Positions 35,000-43,684 of a stretch of 64,000 bases of DNA are shown here, in pieces. The position numbers and the translations under genes were made by a program. This DNA is from Rufibacter immobilis (GTDB lineage Bacteria > Bacteroidota > Bacteroidia > Cytophagales > Hymenobacteraceae). The notes under the pieces are model-generated. The model searched no databases, was not told where the DNA came from, and was given only the letters and a program-made list of their open reading frames with translations. The stretch spans positions 1,538,636 through 1,602,635 of the forward strand of contig NZ_RJJE01000017.1 of the NCBI RefSeq assembly GCF_003721565.1, in the 5' to 3' direction. Every line of letters starts with the position of its first letter. The stretch's first letter is position 1.

Positions 35000-37357
35000 A
35001 TGCCGCTTACCCAGCTCAAACGTACCTTAGACTCCTGGCCATTGCCGCAGAAAGGCAGGCCGTGGCTGCGCTATGCGGGTGGAAGTTTACTGGCAGTTGC
35101 GGCGCTTTTTATTCTGTTGAACCTCCTGTTTCCGCTGCGCATCAAAATTTCTTACTCCCCGGTGATCACGGCCGCAGACGGCACTATTCTGCACTCGTTC
35201 CTGAGCCAGGATGACAAATGGCGGATGCAGTTGGAGGAAGGTGAGATAAGCCCCACCCTCAAAAAGGCGGTGCTGCTCAAAGAAGACCGGTACTTTTATT
35301 TCCACCCAGGAGTGAATCCGGTGGCCATTGGTCGGGCGCTGGTGAAGAATCTGACGCAGGGCAAAACTACCTCGGGGGCTTCTACCATCACCATGCAGGT
35401 GGCGCGGCTGCTGTACCCCAAGGAGCGCACGTACTGGCATAAACTGACGGAAGTGTTCAGGGCGTTGCAACTGGAGTGGCGCTACAGCAAAGATGAGATT
35501 CTGCACCTGTACCTGAACCTGGTGCCCTACGGCGGCAACATTGAGGGCGTGAAAGCGGCTTCGGTGCTGTACTTCCACCAATCGCCCAAAGAACTGAGTC
35601 TGGCGCAGGCGGTGGCCTTGACGGTGATCCCCAACAAACCCTCCTCCCTCCGCATTGGGGTGCAGAATGAGAAAATTGTAGCCTTCCGGAACAAATGGTT
35701 GCAGTACTACGCCCGGCAAAAGACTTTTCCTCAGGAGGCGTTGGATGATGCCCTGCTGGAGCCGCTCAATGCCGAACGGCTGGAAGCCCCCAAGGTAGCC
35801 CCGCATTTCTCGTACCGCCTGTATCGGCAGTACCCGGGTAAAACCACCATCAGGACCACGCTCAACCTGGCGGTGCAGGAAAAAGTGGAGCAGCTGGCCT
35901 ATAACTACTTGCAACAGCTCAAGTACCGGAACATCCACAACGCGGCCGTGCTGGTTATCAACAACCAAACCAACGCCATGGAAGCCTACCTCGGCTCCGC
36001 CGATTTCTCTGACGCCATGCACGGCGGACAGGTAGACGGCATACGGGCGGTGCGGTCGCCGGGCAGCACCCTGAAGCCTTTTCTGTACGCCACCGCCTTT
36101 GAGCGCGGCCTCATCACGCCCAAGACCATGATCTCAGACGTGCCCATTGACTACGCCGGTTATCGGCCCGAGAATTATTTTGGCACCTACAGCGGCAACA
36201 TCACCATTGAACGGGCACTGGCTACTTCGCTCAACATTCCGGCGGTAAAACTGCTGGACCGGGTGGGTGTGAACGCGTTTGTGCAGAAATTGAAACAGGC
36301 CGAGTTCTCGCAGATAAAGAAAGAGGGAGACCAACTGGGGCTTTCGCTGATTCTGGGCGGCTGCGGCGTGAAACTGGAGGAACTCACCGCCCTTTACGCC
36401 ACCTTCGCCCGGCAGGGGACTTATGCACCGGTGCGCTGGCTCCAGGAAGACACGGTAATGGCCAGAAAAGCGCTTCTCTCACCGGGGGCAGCCTTTATGG
36501 TGAACCAGATTTTAACCCAGCTGCAGCGCCCAGATCTGCCGCACAACGCCCTAAACAGCGCCCACTTACCCAAAATAGCCTGGAAAACCGGCACCTCTTA
36601 CGGCCGAAAAGACGCCTGGAGCATTGGCTACAACCAAAAATACACAGTGGGGGTTTGGGTAGGGAATTTCTCGGGCGAAGGGGTTCCGGAACTGAACGGT
36701 ACCGACACGGCCACTCCGCTCCTGTTCTCCATCTTCAACACCATTGACTATAACAGCCCGAACCAGTGGTACACGGCCCCCAAAAGCATTGGCACCCGTA
36801 GCGTCTGCCTGGAGAGTGGTTTACCCGTGAATACGTTTTGTGAAGATGTGGTGGTAGACACCTATTTACCGGGCATCTCTTCAGGCACCAGATGCAGCCA
36901 TCTCAAACAAGTACCGGTTTCTTTAGACGGGAAATATGCGTACTGCACCAGTTGCCTGCCGGAGGAGGAAGACTATCAGCAGAAATGGTACCCCAACCAC
37001 TCCCCCGAAATACTCACCTATTTTGTGACGCAGCACCTGCCATACGTAAGCCTGCCGCCCCACAACCCTGCCTGCCACCGTATTTTCCAGGAGTTCGCGC
37101 CTGTTATCTCGTCGCCCACGGCCGGAATGGAGTATTTGCTGGAGAAAGCCGACCAGCAGAAGCTCATGCTGCAATGCAATGCCTACAATGAAGTAAAGAA
37201 GGTGTATTGGTACGTCAACGACAAACTGGTGAAAGCGGCCGCCCGAGATGAACCCGTTTTCTTCCAGCCTGACCGGGCGGGCAAGCTGAAAATCTCCTGC
37301 CTGGATGACCAGGGCCGGAACACCAACAGCTATGTAACGGTTCGGTTTATAGACTAG
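35000..37357 (+). CDS. pbpC: Penicillin-binding protein 1C
   Basis: 785 residues. One N-terminal membrane anchor (GGSLLAVAALFILLNLLF) is followed by a GT51 glycosyltransferase domain with the catalytic Glu in KEDRYFYFHPG (about residue 95) and STITMQVARLL. The transpeptidase domain has SxxK at about 356-359 (GSTLKPF), SLN in ATSLNIPAV and KTGTS at about 529. A C-terminal biPBP_C domain closes it. It polymerises and crosslinks peptidoglycan outside the inner membrane; pairing with an A2M protein is a well-known arrangement, proposed to link wall repair with protease defence. Its TAG stop shares the palindrome CTAG with the stop of the convergent kinase gene. Confidence 0.96.
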   Translation: MPLTQLKRTLDSWPLPQKGRPWLRYAGGSLLAVAALFILLNLLFPLRIKISYSPVITAADGTILHSFLSQDDKWRMQLEEGEISPTLKKAVLLKEDRYFYFHPGVNPVAIGRALVKNLTQGKTTSGASTITMQVARLLYPKERTYWHKLTEVFRALQLEWRYSKDEILHLYLNLVPYGGNIEGVKAASVLYFHQSPKELSLAQAVALTVIPNKPSSLRIGVQNEKIVAFRNKWLQYYARQKTFPQEALDDALLEPLNAERLEAPKVAPHFSYRLYRQYPGKTTIRTTLNLAVQEKVEQLAYNYLQQLKYRNIHNAAVLVINNQTNAMEAYLGSADFSDAMHGGQVDGIRAVRSPGSTLKPFLYATAFERGLITPKTMISDVPIDYAGYRPENYFGTYSGNITIERALATSLNIPAVKLLDRVGVNAFVQKLKQAEFSQIKKEGDQLGLSLILGGCGVKLEELTALYATFARQGTYAPVRWLQEDTVMARKALLSPGAAFMVNQILTQLQRPDLPHNALNSAHLPKIAWKTGTSYGRKDAWSIGYNQKYTVGVWVGNFSGEGVPELNGTDTATPLLFSIFNTIDYNSPNQWYTAPKSIGTRSVCLESGLPVNTFCEDVVVDTYLPGISSGTRCSHLKQVPVSLDGKYAYCTSCLPEEEDYQQKWYPNHSPEILTYFVTQHLPYVSLPPHNPACHRIFQEFAPVISSPTAGMEYLLEKADQQKLMLQCNAYNEVKKVYWYVNDKLVKAAARDEPVFFQPDRAGKLKISCLDDQGRNTNSYVTVRFID

Positions 37358-39363
37358 GCCTCCACGGGGTGCAAAGCCTCCTCCGGTACTACCTCAGAAG
37401 ATGCCATCTGCACCGTGCAGGGCAGGTAAATGGTAAAGACGCTGCCCTGGTTCACCACGCTTTCCACTTTGATCTCGCCACCCAGGCTCTCCATCAGCTC
37501 TTTACACAGCATGAGGCCAAGGCCAGTGCCTTGCTCGCGGGCAGTGCCGGGCGTAGTAAAGCGCTTGTCTGAGAAAAGTTTGGCCAGGTTGCGTTCAGAA
37601 ATGCCTTTGCCGGTATCTGTGACCACAAAGGAAATCCCGTTTTCCTCCAGCTGCGCTTCCAGCGTCACTACCCCACCCGCAAAACTGAATTTGATGGCGT
37701 TGGCCACCAGGTTCCGCAGCACAAAAGCCAAACGCTCCTTATCCGTGAGAACGGTCAGGTCTTTGTTCACGATGTTAAAGAGCCGTACTTCTTTGGCTTT
37801 GGCTTGTGCCTCCATCACAGAGAAGTTCTCACGCACCATTTCATGCAGGTTCACGGGGTGTAGTTCCAGGCTGGAGCCCTGCATCTGGGCCTTTGACCAG
37901 CCCAACAGGTTGTTCATCATGTTCACCACCACTTCCATGTTCCGGCCCAGGGATTCAAAGATGCGTTTCACTTCGCCTTCGGTGAGGGTACGGTTCTGTA
38001 CCAGCTGCAGAATGCCCTGAATGGTATTGAACGGTGACCGCAGATCATGCGAAACAATAGAGAAAATCTTGCTTTTGAAGCTGTTGTGCCGGTCTAACTG
38101 CGCATTATTGCTTTCCAGAATGGCCGCCTGCGTAGAGATTTCCTCTTTCTGCGCCGTTATTTCCTCGTTCTTCAGCAACAACATGGAAGTAGCTTCCTGT
38201 AGCTGTTGTGAGATTTTCTTAAAGTTTTGTTTACTAATGTACAGACCTATGGCCAGCAGCAACAGCAAGAGCAGGATAGCGCCTTCAAACCACATGGTCT
38301 TTTGCTGCTGCGCTATGTCCAGCGCCTGGATGCGTTGCTGGGCTTTGAGCTTGATGTTCTCCAATTCCTGCTGGCTATTCTCGTATTTGGAAGCAATTTC
38401 GGCGGCTTTTTGATTTTGCTGTTCCATGTTCAGCTTGAGGTCTTCCTGCCCGAAAACAGCCTGGTACTTGTACGCATTCTCAAAGTCTTTCACTGAGGCG
38501 TAGAGATCGGCCAGGCGTTGGGCCGCAGCCATAATTTTCTTGCTGGACACCGTACCCACCGCCACCTCGTAGCTTTGCTGCGCATAGCGCAAGGCCTTCT
38601 GCGGCTGGTTCAGGTTTTGGTAAATGTTGGCAATACCGCCCAGCGTCACAGTCTTGTTCATGTTGTTGCCTAGCTCCTCGTCTATCTGGAGCGCTTCCTG
38701 TAGGTAAGGCAAGCCTTGGGCCGGTTTTCCCATGAAATTATAGGCGTTGCCTATGTTGGCCAACCCAACGCCGTAGCTTTTCCGGTTGCCCGTCTTCCTA
38801 TGGATTTCCGCGGCCTTTTGGTAATAGTTTAATGCCGTTGCGTAGTCTTTCCTGGTCTCATAGATGTTGCCCAGGTTGTTGTAGACTCTGCCTAAGCCGT
38901 TCTGGTTGTTTGTTTTAAGGGCAAGAGCTTGCGCAGTACCATAATGCTGTAGGGCCCGCTTCTCGTCTTTAGTCCTGAAACTCAGAATGCCCAAATTGTT
39001 GTAGGTAGTCACCAGCAAGGCGGTGTCTTTGAGTTGCTGGCCAATTTTGAGGGAGGTGTAGAAGAACGGGAAGGCTTTGTCATACTCGCCCAGCACCAGG
39101 TGCCCGTGCCCAATCAGCCCAATGGCTTCGGCTTCCCCTTTAGGATACTTAGCTTTTTTGGCCAGCGCTTGGGAAGAACGGCCCTGCTCCATCGCCTTCA
39201 AAACATCATAGAGCATGTACTCGCGACTGAGGGCGCACCCAATGTTCACCCTGGCGGTGTCACTTGAGGCGCTGGCGAGTTGCCGCTCTAACTCCTCCAC
39301 CCGGTTCTGTTGCGCAAACAGGTGCCCCGGAAGCAGGAGCAATAGTATCAGAAGAAACCTCAT
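37354..39363 (-). CDS. Tetratricopeptide-repeat sensor histidine kinase
   Basis: 669 residues from the ATG at 39363 (MRFLLILLLLLPGHLFAQ, a signal peptide); the open frame reaches 39450 but that extension has no family support. Five to six TPRs follow (ALQHYGTAQALALK, GLGRVYNNLGNIYETRKD, SYGVGLANIGNAYNF), then a coiled coil, a membrane helix (ILLLLLLAIGLYI), HisKA with His at about residue 439 (SIVSHDLRSPFN) and HATPase_c with DTGKGIS and GTGLGLMLCKELM. The periplasmic TPRs presumably sense a protein partner. No response regulator is adjacent. It is convergent with pbpC. Confidence 0.92.
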   Translation of the reverse strand: MRFLLILLLLLPGHLFAQQNRVEELERQLASASSDTARVNIGCALSREYMLYDVLKAMEQGRSSQALAKKAKYPKGEAEAIGLIGHGHLVLGEYDKAFPFFYTSLKIGQQLKDTALLVTTYNNLGILSFRTKDEKRALQHYGTAQALALKTNNQNGLGRVYNNLGNIYETRKDYATALNYYQKAAEIHRKTGNRKSYGVGLANIGNAYNFMGKPAQGLPYLQEALQIDEELGNNMNKTVTLGGIANIYQNLNQPQKALRYAQQSYEVAVGTVSSKKIMAAAQRLADLYASVKDFENAYKYQAVFGQEDLKLNMEQQNQKAAEIASKYENSQQELENIKLKAQQRIQALDIAQQQKTMWFEGAILLLLLLLAIGLYISKQNFKKISQQLQEATSMLLLKNEEITAQKEEISTQAAILESNNAQLDRHNSFKSKIFSIVSHDLRSPFNTIQGILQLVQNRTLTEGEVKRIFESLGRNMEVVVNMMNNLLGWSKAQMQGSSLELHPVNLHEMVRENFSVMEAQAKAKEVRLFNIVNKDLTVLTDKERLAFVLRNLVANAIKFSFAGGVVTLEAQLEENGISFVVTDTGKGISERNLAKLFSDKRFTTPGTAREQGTGLGLMLCKELMESLGGEIKVESVVNQGSVFTIYLPCTVQMASSEVVPEEALHPVEA

Positions 39364-39499
39364 ACAGAAATGAAAAAACAGCGTTAGGCCTTTTTCAGCT
39401 GTGGCTGTTGAATATAGATTAAGGACAATGCCTTTACCGTATAGATTCAATTTTTAAGAAATATTTTTCCTGAAAGCCTTTTTGCCCCAAAGAAATTAA

Positions 39500-39555
39500 C
39501 ATTATTTCCGTTTAGCGGCCGTTTTTCCAAAAAAGGCTCCTAAACGGAAATAATG
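39500..39555. repeat. Dispersed palindromic element, copy 13 (extended arms)
   Basis: Core arms CCGTTTAG/CTAAACGG extended outward by the locus-specific pair CATTATTT/AAATAATG. It lies in the divergent gap between the TPR kinase and the M28 peptidase. Confidence 0.92.
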
Positions 39556-39651
39556 CCCCAGAGCTTCATGGACACATGCTAGATCAGATGTATGGCCTTC
39601 TCCGCTTCAATCAGTATCTTATCGGCTCAAAGCGTTTCACAAAAATAGTCC

Positions 39652-41118
39652 ATGAAAAAATATTTTACGCTAGGCGTGTTGGCGGCCGCGCTTTCTCTGC
39701 CGGCGAAGGCACAGGAAAACAAGGCCTGGCCTGAGATTTTCCAGAAGATTAACACCGAGGTACAAACCAATTCCAAGGCGTACAGCTCTCTCAAAACCGC
39801 CTCCGAAACCATTGGCCACCGCATGACGGGCTCCGAGAACGGGAAGAAAGCAGAAGAGTTTGCCTACAACCTGTTCAAATCTTATGGCTTCTCTGATGTA
39901 CAATACCAGCCCTTTGAAGTGGAAAGCTGGAGCCGCGGCACCTTAACCCTACAGGTGGGTCCAGACGCCCGCCAGCTTACAAACATCAAGTCTGTTTCGC
40001 TCGCGCATTCGCCGGTAAAGGCCAGCCTCACGGGCCAACTGGTAGACATGGGCAACGGACTGGAGGCAGATTACGCGGCCAAACCTAATGCTGTGAAAGG
40101 CAAGGTCGCGCTGGTGTATCTGGGGGTATTGCCAGGCTCGCCGCAAGGCACCCGCAGCCTGCACCGCTCTGAGAAAACGGCCCTGGCCCTTAAGTACGGC
40201 GCCAAAGGCATCATCATCATCAACACGGTGGCGGGCGGAACGTTATTGACCGGCACGGCCTCCGTGACCGGAAAATTGATTCCCATTCCGGCGGTGTGCG
40301 TGGGCCGCGAAGACGGTTTCAGGCTGAAAGAGCAACTCAAAACGGCTCCGCTCACGGCTAAGATTGACATGACCAATTTCTCCGGCAAGATCAAGGCCCG
40401 CAACGTAATTGCCACGCTCAAAGGTGCTGAGCTGCCCAAGGAGAAAATCGTGATTGGCGGCCACCTGGACAGCTGGGACCTGGCCACCGGCGCCATTGAC
40501 AACGGCATTGGTTCTTTCTCCGTGCTAGACATGGCCCGCACGTTCCAGACCCTGAAACTGCGCCCCAAACGCACCATTGAGTTTGTCATGTTCATGGGTG
40601 AGGAAGAGGGTTTGCTGGGTTCTGAGGCGTACCTGGAGCAGGCCATCAAAAATAAATCTCTGGACCAGGTGGCGTTCATGCTCAACTATGACATGACCAA
40701 TGACCCCAAAGGCTATACCGCCAGCCAGGAAGCCTGCAAAGGGTTGTTCCAGTCCATAGGCGCTATTGCGGCGCAGATAGACACCACGTTCAAGAACAGC
40801 TTCAGTGCCCGGGCGGGGCTGCACTCAGACCACCAGCCGTTCATGTTGCACGGCATCCCAACCGGGGGCTCGTCGGGGGGGAAACTGCCTGCGGGCGCCG
40901 GTGACTGCTACCACGCCGACTGTGACTCCTTCACTCTGGTAGACGAACAAGGCATGAAAAACACGGTACGGTTCAGCAGCATGCTTCTGTACGGCCTCGC
41001 CGATGCCGCCACCCTGCCCTCCAAACGCCTCTCAGACGCTGAAACCAAAGCCTTCCTGCTCCAGAACAACCTCAAAGAGCCGCTCAAGATAGCCGGTGAG
41101 TGGCGCTGGAAAGATTAG
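39652..41118 (+). CDS. M28 family zinc aminopeptidase with PA domain
   Basis: 488 residues. The signal peptide MKKYFTLGVLAAALSLPAKA predicts export. A protease-associated insert (about 140-240) precedes the M28 catalytic domain. Zinc ligands are visible in GGHLDSWDLATGAIDNGIG (His and bridging Asp), MGEEEGLLGSEAY (catalytic and ligand Glu), LNYDMTNDP (Asp) and ADCDSF/SDHQPF (His-containing C-terminal segments). It likely trims peptides in the periplasm or outside. It is monocistronic and ends at a palindromic element. Confidence 0.93.
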   Translation: MKKYFTLGVLAAALSLPAKAQENKAWPEIFQKINTEVQTNSKAYSSLKTASETIGHRMTGSENGKKAEEFAYNLFKSYGFSDVQYQPFEVESWSRGTLTLQVGPDARQLTNIKSVSLAHSPVKASLTGQLVDMGNGLEADYAAKPNAVKGKVALVYLGVLPGSPQGTRSLHRSEKTALALKYGAKGIIIINTVAGGTLLTGTASVTGKLIPIPAVCVGREDGFRLKEQLKTAPLTAKIDMTNFSGKIKARNVIATLKGAELPKEKIVIGGHLDSWDLATGAIDNGIGSFSVLDMARTFQTLKLRPKRTIEFVMFMGEEEGLLGSEAYLEQAIKNKSLDQVAFMLNYDMTNDPKGYTASQEACKGLFQSIGAIAAQIDTTFKNSFSARAGLHSDHQPFMLHGIPTGGSSGGKLPAGAGDCYHADCDSFTLVDEQGMKNTVRFSSMLLYGLADAATLPSKRLSDAETKAFLLQNNLKEPLKIAGEWRWKD

Positions 41119-41140
41119 TATTTTTTACTCGCTCCCCACT

Positions 41141-41202
41141 AAAACCCTGTTGCGTTTAGGGGCTGTTTTTGGAAAAACAGTCCCTAAACGCAACAGGGTT
41201 TT
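41141..41202. repeat. Dispersed palindromic element, copy 14 (longest arms, 62 bases)
   Basis: Core plus an 11-base locus-specific outer extension AAAACCCTGTT/AACAGGGTTTT; a G/T pair in the stem and an unpaired GG centre. It follows the M28 stop by 22 bases in a convergent gap. Confidence 0.95.
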
Positions 41203-41243
41203 GTTTTGCTTTGCCTAGCGGAGGGCTTTTTTCGCTACTGCGG

Positions 41244-41936
41244 CTAACAGACTACGGCGGGCTTCCATTCCCGGCTTCCGCACTGGTTGCAGTCAGCGGT
41301 GGGCGAAGTGCTGCTCTCCACCAAATTGCCGCAGTGGCAGCAGGCAAAGACTCCTTCGGCTTTGGGCTGCTCTTCCACCAGGTCTGGGTCAAGGTCCGGC
41401 ACCAGCGACAGCCCCACCTTCTCGTCTGGGAACTGGATGATGGTGAAGGCTCCGTTGGCTTCCATGTACGTGCGCTGCACCTTGCCCAGGTTGTAGATGT
41501 CTTCATGCCGAAACTGCGCGAACAGCCGGTCGCGGGTAATACGGGCGTGTTCCATCACCGGCAGCTGCAGCAAGCCATCTTTCACCAAGATGTCAAGGTC
41601 ATCCATAACGGTATGTTCAAAACTAGCGTCCTGGGTGCTTCGCCAGGCAATAAGGCGTTCTATGCCCACCACCACCACCGCAATAATGGCTATGGGCAGC
41701 AAACCTCTGGAAGGGTCCATGAGTGCCACCCCGTTGGCCGCCGCCAAAGACACCAGAGCGGCCATCTCGGTTCTGCTGAGCATAGAGGCCATGCGCTTGC
41801 CCATGACCCGCATGGAGAGCATGAGCACAAAATAGATGAAGGCAATCCGGATGACTACTTCCAGCAGGAAACTCCAGGGCACTTCGCCCAGCACAATGCG
41901 CAGCCAATCGGTGATCTGTATATCTTCTGGTTTCAT
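41244..41936 (-). CDS. DUF421 (YetF-like) membrane protein with zinc ribbon
   Basis: 230 residues. Three membrane helices in the first 90 residues (VVIRIAFIYFVLMLS, AALVSLAAANGVAL, GLLPIAIIAVVVVGI) with the family signature LRVMGKR-like SMRVMGKRMASMLS, followed by the soluble YetF domain (ILVKDGLLQLPVME, LFAQFRHEDIYNLGKVQRTYME). The C-terminal 35 residues form a CxxC...CxxC zinc ribbon (FACCHCGNLV, DCNQCGSREW), which is an addition to the plain DUF421 domain. The function is unknown. It lies 9 bases downstream of a paralogue with the same architecture. Confidence 0.9.
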   Translation of the reverse strand: MKPEDIQITDWLRIVLGEVPWSFLLEVVIRIAFIYFVLMLSMRVMGKRMASMLSRTEMAALVSLAAANGVALMDPSRGLLPIAIIAVVVVGIERLIAWRSTQDASFEHTVMDDLDILVKDGLLQLPVMEHARITRDRLFAQFRHEDIYNLGKVQRTYMEANGAFTIIQFPDEKVGLSLVPDLDPDLVEEQPKAEGVFACCHCGNLVESSTSPTADCNQCGSREWKPAVVC

Positions 41937-41945
41937 GGTAATTGG

Positions 41946-42635
41946 TTAGTTGGTGGCGGGAATCCACTCGTAGCAGGAGCAGTTGGGGCAGGGTTTACCT
42001 TGCTGCTGCGTGGCCTGGGCAATGTAGCCGCAGCGGGTGCAGGCCTGGTGCTCCTTGTCGCGGGACAGGGACTGCATCAGGGATTTGTCTTTGGCCGGAT
42101 AGATGGGCAGGCCGGGCTTGGGGTGCTTGGCTTTCACAATACTGAACAGGCCGTAGGCTTCCATGTACAGGCGTTTCACCTCACCCAAGTGTTTGATGTT
42201 GTGGGTCCTCAGGGCCGCAAACACCTGGTCTTTGGAAAGCCGGGCGTTTTCCATCTCCTCAATCCGCAGCACGCCTTCCTTCACCACCATGGAAATGTCT
42301 CCCTGGGTCAGCAGCTCCACCTTCCGGTTGCGGAAGGCCCACAGGTTGAGTCCCCGCTGGAAGATGAGGGCGCAGAACAATACCAACACTCCCACCAGAA
42401 TACCCCTGTCGGGCAATTGCATGGGAGCCGAGGCAATACCGCCCAGCGTGACCATCACGGCCAGTTCTGAAATGGTGAGCTGCCCGTTCATGCGCTTGCC
42501 CATGAGGCGCAGCACAAGGAGCAACGCAAGATAGATGACGAGTGTGCGGATGAGCACTTCGGCCATAAACTCCCAGGGGGTGTTGCCAATGAGCAGGCGC
42601 TGCCAGTCTGGGAAATAGATCTCTTCTTTTTTCAT
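41946..42635 (-). CDS. DUF421 (YetF-like) membrane protein with zinc ribbon, paralogue
   Basis: 229 residues from MKKEEIYFPDWQ at 42635; the frame extends to 42668 without support. It has three N-terminal helices (EVLIRTLVIYLALLLVLRL, AVMVTLGGIASAP, ILVGVLVLFCALIF), LRLMGKRMNGQLTISEL and the soluble domain (SMVVKEGVLRIEEME). The C-terminus again carries CTRCGY...PCPNCSCYEW. It shares layout but limited sequence with its neighbour, so the duplication is old. First gene of the two-gene operon, with 9 bases between the two. Confidence 0.9.
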   Translation of the reverse strand: MKKEEIYFPDWQRLLIGNTPWEFMAEVLIRTLVIYLALLLVLRLMGKRMNGQLTISELAVMVTLGGIASAPMQLPDRGILVGVLVLFCALIFQRGLNLWAFRNRKVELLTQGDISMVVKEGVLRIEEMENARLSKDQVFAALRTHNIKHLGEVKRLYMEAYGLFSIVKAKHPKPGLPIYPAKDKSLMQSLSRDKEHQACTRCGYIAQATQQQGKPCPNCSCYEWIPATN

Positions 42636-42668
42636 ACCCTTCTGCAATACGAGCGGGCAACGGACCAT

Positions 42669-43096
42669 AGTTACCCTGATTCTAAGAGAATTAATACGGT
42701 AGTTTTACAGAAGGTATAAGGGAGAAGACCTTTTTTCTCTCCCGTTCAAAGCTGGTTCACTTATTTTCTGCCCCGGGATTTTATGCCTCGGCCTCGCTGC
42801 TGGCACCCTCTTCCCCAAAACCAAACCCAAGACCAACCACGCGCAAGCCACTGGTATGAATGCGTTTAGGGGCTATTTTTCGAAAAACGGCCCCTAAACG
42901 CATTCAGGTGCAATGGGGAATTTCATCGCACCGGGCGCAGGCCGAAGTGTAAATGCACCCAATAATTTCAAGGCAGCTTTATGGATTCTGGCCCGGGGCG
43001 GCATCTTGTCTACAAAGAATAGAGGGGCTCAGACTTAAACGTTTCACAAATTGGCTATAATCTGTTTCTTTATGGCCGCTTACCAGACTCCGCCGC
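42669..43096. other. 428-base divergent gap between DUF421 pair and sigma factor
   Basis: It contains the palindromic element at 42857-42906. No ORF or convincing promoter box pair was found in the rest. Confidence 0.55.
42857..42906. repeat. Dispersed palindromic element, copy 15
   Basis: Outer extension TGAAT/ATTCA specific to the locus; centre TTTTTCGAAAAA; two non-Watson-Crick positions (CTA against CGG). It sits in a divergent promoter region, far from any gene end. Confidence 0.92.
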
Positions 43097-43684
43097 ATGT
43101 TTCTAAAGCTGTTCTCGCGTTCAAAGCCGCTTCAAGACCTGGACCTGATCCAGCAGTACCGCGCTACCGGAGATTTGGCGCTGGTGGGGGAATTGTTTGA
43201 ACGCTACACCGAGATGGTGTACCTGGTCTGCCTCAAGTACCTCAAAAACGAAGACGAGAGCAAAGATGCCACCATGCAGATCTTTGAGCTCCTTATCACG
43301 GCCCTGCACAAGCATGAGATCACCAATTTTAAGAGTTGGCTGCACGTGCTGGCCAAGAACCACTGCCTCATGTACCTGAGGGCCCAGAAGAAACGCACCG
43401 CCGAATCTATTGACGACATGCCTTTGGCGGCCGTGGAGCACGCGGCCCTGCTGGAACAGACAGACGCCTCTGAGCAGGAACTGGAATTGCAGCACCTAAA
43501 TCAGGCTCTGAATTCCCTGAGCCCCGAACAGCGCGCCTGCGTGGAGCTCTTCTACCTCCAGAAGAAAAGCTACAAAGAGATAGCTGAAATCACCGGTTAC
43601 GAGATGGGGCAAGTGAAAAGCCACCTCCAGAACGGGAAAAGAAACCTGAAAATCTTTATGAACAAGAACTATGAGCAGGAATAA
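43097..43684 (+). CDS. ECF-type RNA polymerase sigma factor
   Basis: 195 residues. Region 2 (LIQQYRATGDLALVGELFERY, DATMQIFELLI, FKSWLHVLAKNHCLMYLR) and region 4 (LSPEQRACVELFYLQKKSYKEIAEITGYEMGQVKSHLQNGKR) are both complete and match sigma-70 family ECF factors. A short N-terminal extension (MFLKLFSRSKPLQ) is basic. It overlaps the next gene, its probable anti-sigma factor, by 14 bases, indicating translational coupling. Confidence 0.94.
   Translation: MFLKLFSRSKPLQDLDLIQQYRATGDLALVGELFERYTEMVYLVCLKYLKNEDESKDATMQIFELLITALHKHEITNFKSWLHVLAKNHCLMYLRAQKKRTAESIDDMPLAAVEHAALLEQTDASEQELELQHLNQALNSLSPEQRACVELFYLQKKSYKEIAEITGYEMGQVKSHLQNGKRNLKIFMNKNYEQE

Noticed and set aside
39380-39397. Possible 27th palindromic copy (GCGTTAGGCC, T5) upstream of the TPR kinase
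   Set aside because: Only a shortened left half; no right half could be aligned.
41169-42470. 433-codon frame on the plus strand
   Set aside because: Antisense to both DUF421 genes; begins inside a palindromic element (MEKQSLNAT) and has shadow-type composition.
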